Shown here in pieces: positions 16,601-24,370 of a stretch of DNA of 63,520 nt. A program made the position numbers and the translations under genes. The stretch lies in IMG/VR virus record IMGVR_UViG_3300008954_000051, positions 1-63,520 of that record. The stretch is one strand, 5' to 3'. The notes under the pieces are model-generated. The model was not told where the DNA came from. It worked only from the letters and a program-made list of their open reading frames with translations, and searched no databases. How positions within the stretch are numbered: position 1 is the first letter of the stretch; each line of letters begins with the position of its first letter. This DNA comes from a virus.

Positions 16601-19095
16601 ACGCATCAGGCTCCGTATCTGGCACCGGGCAAGTTCAGAATAGGTATAGTAATACTACTGTTACTATTGGCGCGAATCACGGTTATCATGAAAAGAGTAG
16701 GGTCACTTTAAATACTACCAAAGACAGTCCATGGTCATTTCCATTTTTAAGTTTTCCCAACAATAAAAGGTACATATTATCGTGGTATTATAAAACCTCA
16801 AATGGACACTTGTTTGATTCCGGGGTAAATCATCTGCCCGCTGCTTCTGGTTTAAGTTCTCCCACAGTTAAATTTATTGTAAGTGATGGTCATCAAGATA
16901 CCACAAATCAGAGATATGCAGTAATCACAAAGCCAGGCGCAACTCTTTCTAGTTTAGGTGTGGCTGCCTCCAATTCAAGCTATCATAATTGGGTTCGTGA
17001 TCATATGATTCTTGATTTTGCATCTGCCGCTAGTGTTACTGGTGGGGTAGGAGATGCCAACACTAGTGCGACTATTGTTACAGGAACAGATTCTGCGTCA
17101 GGAACTTTAGCTAGGAATAATATTATTGAAGGATTTATTGAATTTAGCATATCGGCTAATGACGATGGTTCTGGAGGAAGAAGTTGGAATACTTTGGTGG
17201 ATTATTATGATGAAGTTTACATTGATGGCGTGCAGCTAGAGGAAGTTGAATCAACAGTCAACTTTCCCACAACATACAATATTTGGCCTCGTAGTTATCC
17301 AGAAAATATATTCAATTTTGTTCCCGATACGACAGCAACATCTAATACTAAACTTGTGGTGTCTGGTCCTGAAGTGCATTTTAGTTACGCCAATAATATT
17401 CCATATGATAAGAAGGCATTATATAAAATATCGGCCCGCGTAAATGGTACTGCATATGGAACAGGAAACATTTCTGTAGGTGTTATTGGAATAGAACATG
17501 CTGATGGTGTGGGAAAATATGTCACCCTTGGTGAAAATTATGATGCCTTTTCTTCAGGGGTTTCTAGATATGAGGCACCTATTGCACAGTCTAACATGAC
17601 CTTAAATACAGGAGGTGGTTGGACAACAATCAATGCATATTTTCAAGGAACACAGACTAAGAATTATATTCCTAGGGCATATAGATCTTTTGAGGCCAAT
17701 AATTATGCTTTTGGGTCTGTTGTTATGTCTAATGGTTTAGGAACAAATGAAACAAGCACACCACCATATTCAATATTTCTTAGAGGTCGGTCGACTGGAG
17801 GCATTGGATATGCAAATGCTGTAATCGATACCACATTAGGATACGGTGGAACATCAAGTCTTCGACATTATATTCCTACTCAGAATCCTTGGGAGCCTCG
17901 GTTTGTATCTTTTGCAAATTCATTGGCAATTAGTGGTACGGATGAATATGTAGGTTCTGCTTGGGGTGATGATGATGGGGCGGATTGGGTGATCAAGATC
18001 CCTAAAGCAAAGAGATGGATATTTTCTTATTATGCTCGTTCAAATAGTGCAGCAGGATTTCCAACATCAACGGGGTTAAGTACACAACTATATCTTAGAA
18101 ATTCTGATAAACCTGAAGCGAACGTGGCTTTGATTGCTGGTGTGGCTCCTGCGATTACTGTTGCTGATACGTGGCAGAGATTTTCAGGAGTTCTTAATTT
18201 TACGCAAAGTTCTGAGCTTGATGCCTCTGATCATTCTAACTGGGTGACTGTCATTGATACTTATGCCAATTCTTCTATAACATCATTTACTTCTGCTCAT
18301 GCGCTTAAAGGAAGTGATGTTAATCAAATTATTCTTAATGTTGGTCCAAGTGCATCTGTAGGTGGGACTGGATTGAATACGGACGATTCTGGAAATACTG
18401 TATGGTATGATGGATTTATGTTGGAGGAACAAGCCAACACTCTTATCACAACTCCTTCAGAATATTATTCTGGTAATTGGAATGGACCCGGGTTTGGATA
18501 TTCAAATCCCGCACCATTAGGAGAAGAAACGACCCATATTAGACCGTATATAGCATTCAATCAGGGCCCGGGTTATACTGGATATGATACTATAGATCTT
18601 GATTATGTTAAGTTGGAGTATGCAACTAACGCTACCGCAACTCTTGGGATTACAGGTAACTATATTGGATTGGGGAGGCAGGTGGATACAACGGCTGAGA
18701 TTAGTGGCAGGCAGAGATTATATGATAATAATTATTATCAAATCTTTTCATATCTAATTAAGTCTGGTGTTTCTGTTGATAGATATGAGAGTATTGTTAA
18801 GCAGTTGGTGCATCCTGCGGGTATGAAAATGTTTGGGCAAGTGTTTCTAGAAAGTGAAATGGATTCAATTTGGCCACATAGTTCTGAATTTGGTCCCGGA
18901 CAAACAGCAGAAATGTTTCCCACTAATGCTGCATTGCTTGATTCAAATGTAGATGGTATTTTCGGTGGAGTTGCACAAATACTTAGATCATTTTTCTTTG
19001 GACCCCAAACAATTTCTGAACTTGGTGGGGATACTTTAATAGCAGGAGAAAATTCTTCTGTGATATGGGATTTTAATCCTGGAGATAACGATTAA
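13684..19095 (+). CDS. 7: Baseplate wedge protein gp7, greatly expanded
   Basis: A 1803-residue protein; T4 gp7 is 1032. The gp7 identity rests on SKGTESSYKFLFRALFNEEV (residues ~208-227), which matches the T4 KGIEASYKFLFKVLYNEEV segment, and on the C-terminal SVDRYESIVKQLVHPAGMKM (~1698-1717), equivalent to the T4 segment ending in RFVHPVGF. Between these family blocks lies more than 4 kb of extra sequence: a LamG-like domain (~617-799, with WNFWYKPTSNV and YDEFKFYDRP) and two copies of a jelly-roll-like module (~961-1199 and ~1386-1596). These look like carbohydrate-binding modules facing outward from the wedge. It overlaps the next gene by TAATG. Confidence 0.85.
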   Translation: MSIKIKTSSVVQSQAPDFVKSDYPLFLRFLESYYEYMEHKSPPIILDLNVKVPVFTLSQPNIDNYGPSHFSMGELVEQRADINNPGVVTGTGEVFGINLDGDIPTLSLINISGRDKKFIPFTIGMEDPNLSVIRGVETGSTVTCKSEVKSNIAGALNASHSLLDYQNFDTTLDEYMEFIKKEFSPTFPLTLDPDVDARKVFMGLRDFYRSKGTESSYKFLFRALFNEEVDLYFPEKNVLRASGRLRNQFPSEYESQTPQRTSIKLNIIADVISETKQLSSGTIVPISDLKGRTILGKTSGATAVIDNIYKLQYPTRAVIGIEGINVIGGPFHSFEKVTTVNVPGEIDIDNWNILGGVGTAELIDSGTGYSLGQKAIITGGGGTGAEVRVSEIGKVGEIKRLEVTNQGVGYSSEIPINVDLSYSDIHSESSFTTGGVNVSLNEPFRFDDPILMLSPDDKLGRGNTALSALLSSDPWQGNIKDLGDLVPLAGVSRKNSKQFISFDVWLPDFTAWSQAWLSGPLLDFTNVPGRDNVDADGGGGYVIGAPKMLDVSGENKHAVAPRVNSLGYTLNTANLFYGNNHDLSVDSIAGRSSLNIRILDDTVAETTPGIGLQSHDEVSIQRNQTWNFWYKPTSNVATGGRIIARDSGWPDANGFFALSVNTFPAVDATGYWDTANLDFHTRTTSPLDPSTPNYAAHIPDGLHQNEWHMFTITEHYDRFGTLPGETSLYIHYTDSVTPTYVNTFTTITGANSFVADNGEKCAVVLGGISDGVDKNSANVYGGHGAAGLYDEFKFYDRPIIKKVADKLFRNPGEIKSLTGDWFVSLTEDVSNNIFHQAYSLFNEKDAKYNYFTYGTDADHILGESAPTWTTLVNPSKIVTANGHDHGGSVGFENRDSLGLSADEYDLINSTKSINDRAYDPGAKFKITSRSMNASDASTIYHHSFGTQIVKRDSIPGAVPKFGESVLRIVNSANASGSVSGTGQVQNRYSNTTVTIGANHGYHEKSRVTLNTTKDSPWSFPFLSFPNNKRYILSWYYKTSNGHLFDSGVNHLPAASGLSSPTVKFIVSDGHQDTTNQRYAVITKPGATLSSLGVAASNSSYHNWVRDHMILDFASAASVTGGVGDANTSATIVTGTDSASGTLARNNIIEGFIEFSISANDDGSGGRSWNTLVDYYDEVYIDGVQLEEVESTVNFPTTYNIWPRSYPENIFNFVPDTTATSNTKLVVSGPEVHFSYANNIPYDKKALYKISARVNGTAYGTGNISVGVIGIEHADGVGKYVTLGENYDAFSSGVSRYEAPIAQSNMTLNTGGGWTTINAYFQGTQTKNYIPRAYRSFEANNYAFGSVVMSNGLGTNETSTPPYSIFLRGRSTGGIGYANAVIDTTLGYGGTSSLRHYIPTQNPWEPRFVSFANSLAISGTDEYVGSAWGDDDGADWVIKIPKAKRWIFSYYARSNSAAGFPTSTGLSTQLYLRNSDKPEANVALIAGVAPAITVADTWQRFSGVLNFTQSSELDASDHSNWVTVIDTYANSSITSFTSAHALKGSDVNQIILNVGPSASVGGTGLNTDDSGNTVWYDGFMLEEQANTLITTPSEYYSGNWNGPGFGYSNPAPLGEETTHIRPYIAFNQGPGYTGYDTIDLDYVKLEYATNATATLGITGNYIGLGRQVDTTAEISGRQRLYDNNYYQIFSYLIKSGVSVDRYESIVKQLVHPAGMKMFGQVFLESEMDSIWPHSSEFGPGQTAEMFPTNAALLDSNVDGIFGGVAQILRSFFFGPQTISELGGDTLIAGENSSVIWDFNPGDND
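15535..16080 (+). other. LamG-like lectin domain inserted in gp7
   Basis: Concanavalin/LamG-like sequence: WNFWYKPTSNVATGGRIIAR at the start, HQNEWHMFTITEHYD in the middle, and AAGLYDEFKFYDRPI at the end, the usual opening and closing strands of Laminin_G_3-type domains. A similar opening (YSLWYKPTSE) occurs in the next gene. Confidence 0.6.
16567..17280 (+). repeat. Jelly-roll-like module, copy 1 (in gp7)
   Basis: Most divergent of three related modules. Landmarks: NKRYILSWYYKTSNG near the start third and EVYIDGVQLEEVESTVNFPT at the end. The pattern (aromatic-rich strand, then a closing DGxxLEE strand) resembles CBM4/9-type jelly rolls found in phage fibres. Confidence 0.55.
17842..18471 (+). 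repeat. Jelly-roll-like module, copy 2 (in gp7)
   Basis: Landmarks: VIKIPKAKRWIFSYYARSN, ADTWQRFSGVLNFT, and NTVWYDGFMLEEQANTLITT followed by PSEYY. It aligns block by block with copy 3 in the neighbouring gene. Confidence 0.65.
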
Positions 19096-22000
19096 TGGAA
19101 AATAAAAAAACCTGGCGGGGTCTCCCTTTTTTATCAAGCTCAACTTCAACTTCAATTGGCAATCCAGGAGAGGGAAAACATAGATCTGAAATTATAGCAT
19201 TTGGTGCACAATCAAAATGGTCGTTAGATTCATCAAGCATTGTTATAGCCCTCGATTCAAGATCACCCACTTGGGAAATAGGGGGTGAGGAGGTGGTGCA
19301 AGGAAACCTTCTTTCGTTTGGTTATCATTCGATAGTAAGCGCAGATGTGCCTTCCGCGGTTCCCCCTGGAACGGCGAACTTTTACTTTAGGGATGCGATA
19401 TTGCCGGAGGGAATTCTTCCCGCTATGATCGGGTCCAAAAATAAATTTGTTAGAATGAAGGTGCGAAGGTTGTCAGCACCAATTAAAGCCAATACTGGTT
19501 CTCAAATTTATAATAGTGTTGGCCTGCAATACAAATCTGCTGCTAATATTCCATCACCAATTTTTATTCCTAATAATTTAGAATCAACCGAACTGTCTTC
19601 AGGCTCTGGTGAATGGAAAATTTTTGAGTGGAATTTAGCTTATCCTATGATAGCGAATACTGTTACAATGGGAATAGAATCGTATACGAAAACTATAGAC
19701 AATAACACAGACATAAATCTTTGGACGAATACTGTTGTTAGGGGAATGCGATTTTTATTCGATGCATATAGAAGTTCAGAAAGATTTTCTTATGTGTGGA
19801 AACCAAAAAGATTAATCAGTCCTGCTATGGCCATAAAAGAATTTCCTTCATCCACAGGTCAAGAGCTTTGGCCCGTGCCGTCAGGAAACAAAAAAATTGT
19901 TAGGTTGACTGCAAATGTTTCTTATTCTAGAGGAACTACCGTTGTTACAAATGAATCGGCCTCCCCCGTTCATGTAGATATGCCCCAGGTTGCCACCGAA
20001 CTGTTCGGGGGTGACACTACCGCACTCTTTAATTATGTGCAGGAAAACTTAGTTTATGTATTTGGGAACCCTCTTGCTAGTGATATTCGGTTAACAACCG
20101 ATGGCCGTAGTTCAGGTGGGTTTGCTACCCTACCCCAAACAAATCATTTTCTAGATCCTCCCGGCATTGACATAATAGTATATTATAAAAAAACAGACGG
20201 AACTCGATCTACTATTAGACATGATTTTAGTGGTACCCTTCCCGGTGTTGCAGATACCTTGTGGGATAGTTTGGCCAACGATGTCCTGCCGATCTTATTG
20301 ACCTTCAGCAGCATGGGCACATTAGGCTCTGCTAACTGGGCAAGTAATTGGAATGGAGAAAAATGGAGGAGTGGAGATGCAGTCGAGCTTGATTTTACTA
20401 AGCTGATCGGGATGAGTGGTGTTGATGAAATCGATAGCATTGAGGCTATTGTTGTGAGTAAAAAGAATCACCAACAAGAGATAGGAAATCCTAATAATAG
20501 AAATATATTATATGTGGATAGTGTTGCTCTTCATTTGTCTGACGGGACCGAAGTTAGAATTCCTGCATCAGAGGCCATATATCAAACGAAATGGTTTGGA
20601 ACATTAAGTGGACATATAGATCCGGGATTAAATATTAATCATACTGGATCCTATGTTGCTATGCCATATACAGGAGATTTGGTGTTTCCTGGAGGGCAGT
20701 CTTTTGATGGTTTCATGATGGATGAAACGTCAAATTACAAGTTGGCGACTACTAGAGGACTAACTTCCCATAGTGGACCCTTAAAATTAGTTCCTGGATT
20801 GACTGATGATTATAAAGTTATAGATATGGCGACCCCCAGAAGATCGTGGATTCATTCCCAAGATGAATTGTTCCCTTGGTCCGATCCTGTTCCAGATCCA
20901 CAGAACCCTGGAGGATTTCAGGTTGTTTCTGATAGTATTGATGCGGGTTTAAGAGATTTATTATTGTTGACCCAGAATACTGCTTTTGATTTTGATTATA
21001 CTGACGGTCCAGGAGGGTCTCCACTAGTATTATTCAGACCCAACTTAGAATTACTGGAAGGGGAAAGAATACATGGCCCCAAGGCTGCACATCTTGCCGC
21101 AGATAGCAATTTTCATCTGACCATATTAGACCATGATGATATAAGAAATACTAACACTCAATCATATTCCCTTTGGTATAAGCCCACTTCAGAAAGGGTT
21201 GGAAAGTATTATCCTGGTTTGGCTTCGGCTTCAACAACAATGGCCGAAGCAGCAAGAATTATTACACGGGACAGAAGCGAGTTTTGGTCTTTGGCTGCAC
21301 ATCATGGAAAGAATTGGATGCCGGCTGCGTATTCGACTTTTAATAAGAATCCCGATGATTATATTATTCATAATTCCACCGTGAGTGAACCCTCAACCAC
21401 TCTGGCCAATAAACATTATTTAAATTATAATAGTGATAACCGGATTGAAAGTCTTACTGTAAATACTTCATTTGGTCTGTTTGGCAATTCGAGTCTAGAA
21501 GCTACTAGTAAAAATGAGACCGCCGATGCGGCGCAGCCTTTATGGTCAAATGCTCCATTTACTTTAGGTCCTAGAAGGGTAGGCCATCGAGCCAATTATG
21601 ATTCGTATTTTAATCCAGATGTAATACGAATACCAAAAGGAAAGCGTTGGATCATTTCATACTATGCATATACTGATGGTCCAGGTGGCGGGAGCCAATT
21701 AGTTCTACATGGAAAGGATAGTGAAAATCCTGCATCTAAAGTATGTAAAGCTATGGCGACGACTTCGAGCGCGCATACTGGCATCCCTGGTTCATCTGGA
21801 ACAATAACCACGCCAGGAACGTGGCAAAGATTTTCTGCGGTTGCTGATTTAAGTGTGGACTCCATAATGACGGGAGCAGATGGATACGGTGGAAGCCTAA
21901 CATATGGTAATATTGGTAGACATGAAACGAAAAGAAATGAAGTTGATAGTTTAAGCATTAGACTTGATGTAGATACCGCAGCCAATACAGTATTGTTCGA

Positions 22001-24299
22001 TGGAATCATGTTAGAGCAACAGCCTGATACAGGTATTACTACTCCTTCAGACTTTGTTGCACCAAGCGAATATCTAGATTTATATTTTTCTGGAATATCA
22101 AATACGATTAATGGTGGTTCTGCTAGCGACACACACGCCTTGGATTATTTGTTGACTTCTAGTGTGGCTAATCAAATATCATCGTTTACTGCTGGTGGAT
22201 TAAAACTAGATGCCTGGAACTATATTGCACTTACGTTTGACTATGATACAAGTAACACTTCAATATATGTGTACAATGTCGATGATGGACTTACATATGC
22301 AAACACATTTGAGTTACCAAGTTCTTATACTGCAAATGTTGGAGCAGCCCCGAATTGGCCCACAAGCGCATCAGTTTATCCTGGAACAGAAGGTCGCGGA
22401 GTGGCTCTTGCGGGAGGCGTCGAATCGGCCAATGCTGTTGGTGGGCTAATTTCTTCGGCTGATACTCTATCTGCTTTAGGAACATATGACAACATTAAAT
22501 ATTGTGCCAGAACACTTTCTTACGATGAAATAAATGATGCATTTTATACCAGAGATGAATATGTTACTGGCCCTACATATGAGATAGATTGGGTGGAAGT
22601 ATCTAATGATCCTTTTGAAGATGCGTTGGCCAATAAACGAATTTCAGATACGACTGTAGATATGGCTGGTCATCAGCCCGAGATCGAAGTGTTTGTTCCT
22701 CCGTACACATTATATGTAGCAAATTCTACCTACACTTTAGATAACGATAGTGGGCAACAAGGAACAGGCACAATATATAAGGTGACTTCCAATACTCAGG
22801 ATTTTCATACGGTCGAAGTGACCCCATATGCACAATCAACCTTCATTTTAGCCGAAACTGATAGTAGTCATTTAATAGGTCCTGTTCATATGGTTGCAGA
22901 CAAGGCCGATAATCTTTTTGCATTATATTACGAAGGGACTTCTGGGGCTGCTGAACCCAATTACGGTCAATCGTGTCATATATATCAATTTACCGCAGAT
23001 TGTAATACATATAATATATCACATTCTACTCATGTTAAGGTTTATAGTGGAAATAGAACATCCATTCCTGTTGCCTCGCCCGGCCAATATAATTCTCAAT
23101 TAAATGTTTTAGAGGATAGTTATGATCCATATGGACAGAATGGATTTGATTTAGATGAATCTACAGGTGCATTGTATTTGGGTAGTCCAAATAGTTATCG
23201 CTCTGAATCTTCCAATTCTGGAATCAGATCTAGTAGTCTAAATGATCCATATAATCAAACCGGAAATATAATTAAAATTATTCCATCGACTCTAGGTTAT
23301 GAAAAATCTTCTGTCATAGAGATTGCAAATTCAATAACGACTGGCCACAGTTGTCGGGTAAGTAAAGTGTTTTCTGGTCCTGAAAATTCTGTGTTTTACA
23401 TATATGAGGACACTAATTTCTATCCCCCCAGAAAAAATCTCAATCAACTCATACATACTGGTATAGACAATATATATAAAAATATTGAAGTTATGGGAAC
23501 CAACAGTTCGGTTCCATATACAGTTAACGCGAACACAGTTTCTTCTTTGTCAAATGGTGTTGGTGACGTTAAAGCAATGGTGTTTGGTTTAGATGGATCT
23601 TTGTATGTAAGTCGAGCAGCATTGCGGACTGAATATGGGGGAGGTAATGATTTGCCTTTTGGGGAAAATCTTGGGTGGATATTTAGAATTGTTCCTGATG
23701 AGAGGGGCAGTTATGCTGTAGAAGATTCTGAAATTACTATTATTGCAGAAAATGTGGGTGTAGTTAATTCTCTTGATGTTAGTGATATTAATAACATCTT
23801 TGCATTTTCGTCCAGTAATAATGTGACTTATGATGCCAATACGATTAGCACTCCGATATATCATTTAACTCCCAATACTGTTCCTGGGTTATATCAATCT
23901 TTTGTGGTGATGGAGGGGGCTTCTGTATCGGCCTCAAATACAGGAACGGTTATGAGGCCAAGTTCAGAAAATACAAATTTTGATGGACTTAATCTTTCAG
24001 GGGCCCCGTTGTCTGGAACTATATTAGCATCTTCTAGAAAAACTATGAATGTGTATTCGTCTGATGGTGCTTCTACTGATACAGATTATTTGTATGAAGG
24101 CGCATTGTGGATAAAATCAGTTTATTCCAACACAGTAATTCGTATTACTCCAGATGCCAATGGGTCATATTCGTCGGCTTCGGCAAATGTTCATGGAATT
24201 ATGGGGACTGGATATTTAAGTGATGGGAGTTGGTCGAGTATTTCTAATAATGGTGAAGGATTCATGTCACCTATTGCATTAAAGAAGGTGTGGAGATAA
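19095..24299 (+). CDS. Giant adhesin-like tail protein (LamG, jelly-roll and NHL-like propeller)
   Basis: A 1734-residue protein between gp7 and gp8 with no T4 counterpart. From N to C: a jelly-roll-like region (~1-230); a second beta region (~230-550); a LamG-like opening QSYSLWYKPTSERVG (~684) whose rest (KLDAWNYIALTFDYDTSNTS, ~1036) appears only after an inserted jelly-roll module (~796-987); and a C-terminal region (~1200-1734) with propeller-like motifs such as GPVHMVADKADNLFALYY, VKAMVFGLDGSLYVSRA and EGALWIKSVYSNTVIRITPD. The modules point to a host-surface binding or decoration protein; this is inference. The ATG overlaps the gp7 stop. Copy 3 closely resembles copy 2 of gp7, so the genes have exchanged or duplicated sequence. 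Confidence 0.6.
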   Translation: MENKKTWRGLPFLSSSTSTSIGNPGEGKHRSEIIAFGAQSKWSLDSSSIVIALDSRSPTWEIGGEEVVQGNLLSFGYHSIVSADVPSAVPPGTANFYFRDAILPEGILPAMIGSKNKFVRMKVRRLSAPIKANTGSQIYNSVGLQYKSAANIPSPIFIPNNLESTELSSGSGEWKIFEWNLAYPMIANTVTMGIESYTKTIDNNTDINLWTNTVVRGMRFLFDAYRSSERFSYVWKPKRLISPAMAIKEFPSSTGQELWPVPSGNKKIVRLTANVSYSRGTTVVTNESASPVHVDMPQVATELFGGDTTALFNYVQENLVYVFGNPLASDIRLTTDGRSSGGFATLPQTNHFLDPPGIDIIVYYKKTDGTRSTIRHDFSGTLPGVADTLWDSLANDVLPILLTFSSMGTLGSANWASNWNGEKWRSGDAVELDFTKLIGMSGVDEIDSIEAIVVSKKNHQQEIGNPNNRNILYVDSVALHLSDGTEVRIPASEAIYQTKWFGTLSGHIDPGLNINHTGSYVAMPYTGDLVFPGGQSFDGFMMDETSNYKLATTRGLTSHSGPLKLVPGLTDDYKVIDMATPRRSWIHSQDELFPWSDPVPDPQNPGGFQVVSDSIDAGLRDLLLLTQNTAFDFDYTDGPGGSPLVLFRPNLELLEGERIHGPKAAHLAADSNFHLTILDHDDIRNTNTQSYSLWYKPTSERVGKYYPGLASASTTMAEAARIITRDRSEFWSLAAHHGKNWMPAAYSTFNKNPDDYIIHNSTVSEPSTTLANKHYLNYNSDNRIESLTVNTSFGLFGNSSLEATSKNETADAAQPLWSNAPFTLGPRRVGHRANYDSYFNPDVIRIPKGKRWIISYYAYTDGPGGGSQLVLHGKDSENPASKVCKAMATTSSAHTGIPGSSGTITTPGTWQRFSAVADLSVDSIMTGADGYGGSLTYGNIGRHETKRNEVDSLSIRLDVDTAANTVLFDGIMLEQQPDTGITTPSDFVAPSEYLDLYFSGISNTINGGSASDTHALDYLLTSSVANQISSFTAGGLKLDAWNYIALTFDYDTSNTSIYVYNVDDGLTYANTFELPSSYTANVGAAPNWPTSASVYPGTEGRGVALAGGVESANAVGGLISSADTLSALGTYDNIKYCARTLSYDEINDAFYTRDEYVTGPTYEIDWVEVSNDPFEDALANKRISDTTVDMAGHQPEIEVFVPPYTLYVANSTYTLDNDSGQQGTGTIYKVTSNTQDFHTVEVTPYAQSTFILAETDSSHLIGPVHMVADKADNLFALYYEGTSGAAEPNYGQSCHIYQFTADCNTYNISHSTHVKVYSGNRTSIPVASPGQYNSQLNVLEDSYDPYGQNGFDLDESTGALYLGSPNSYRSESSNSGIRSSSLNDPYNQTGNIIKIIPSTLGYEKSSVIEIANSITTGHSCRVSKVFSGPENSVFYIYEDTNFYPPRKNLNQLIHTGIDNIYKNIEVMGTNSSVPYTVNANTVSSLSNGVGDVKAMVFGLDGSLYVSRAALRTEYGGGNDLPFGENLGWIFRIVPDERGSYAVEDSEITIIAENVGVVNSLDVSDINNIFAFSSSNNVTYDANTISTPIYHLTPNTVPGLYQSFVVMEGASVSASNTGTVMRPSSENTNFDGLNLSGAPLSGTILASSRKTMNVYSSDGASTDTDYLYEGALWIKSVYSNTVIRITPDANGSYSSASANVHGIMGTGYLSDGSWSSISNNGEGFMSPIALKKVWR
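21481..22053 (+). repeat. Jelly-roll-like module, copy 3 (inside a LamG domain)
   Basis: Landmarks: VIRIPKGKRWIISYYAYTD, PGTWQRFSAVADLS, and NTVLFDGIMLEQQPDTGITT followed by PSDF. It matches copy 2 of gp7 in the same order and spacing. LamG-like sequence flanks it on both sides. Confidence 0.65.
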
Positions 24300-24370
24300 A
24301 GTTTAATTTAAATCAACCTGTTATACTAAATAGTGATAACGGTATCTTTTTTCTTTGGAGTATATAAAAT

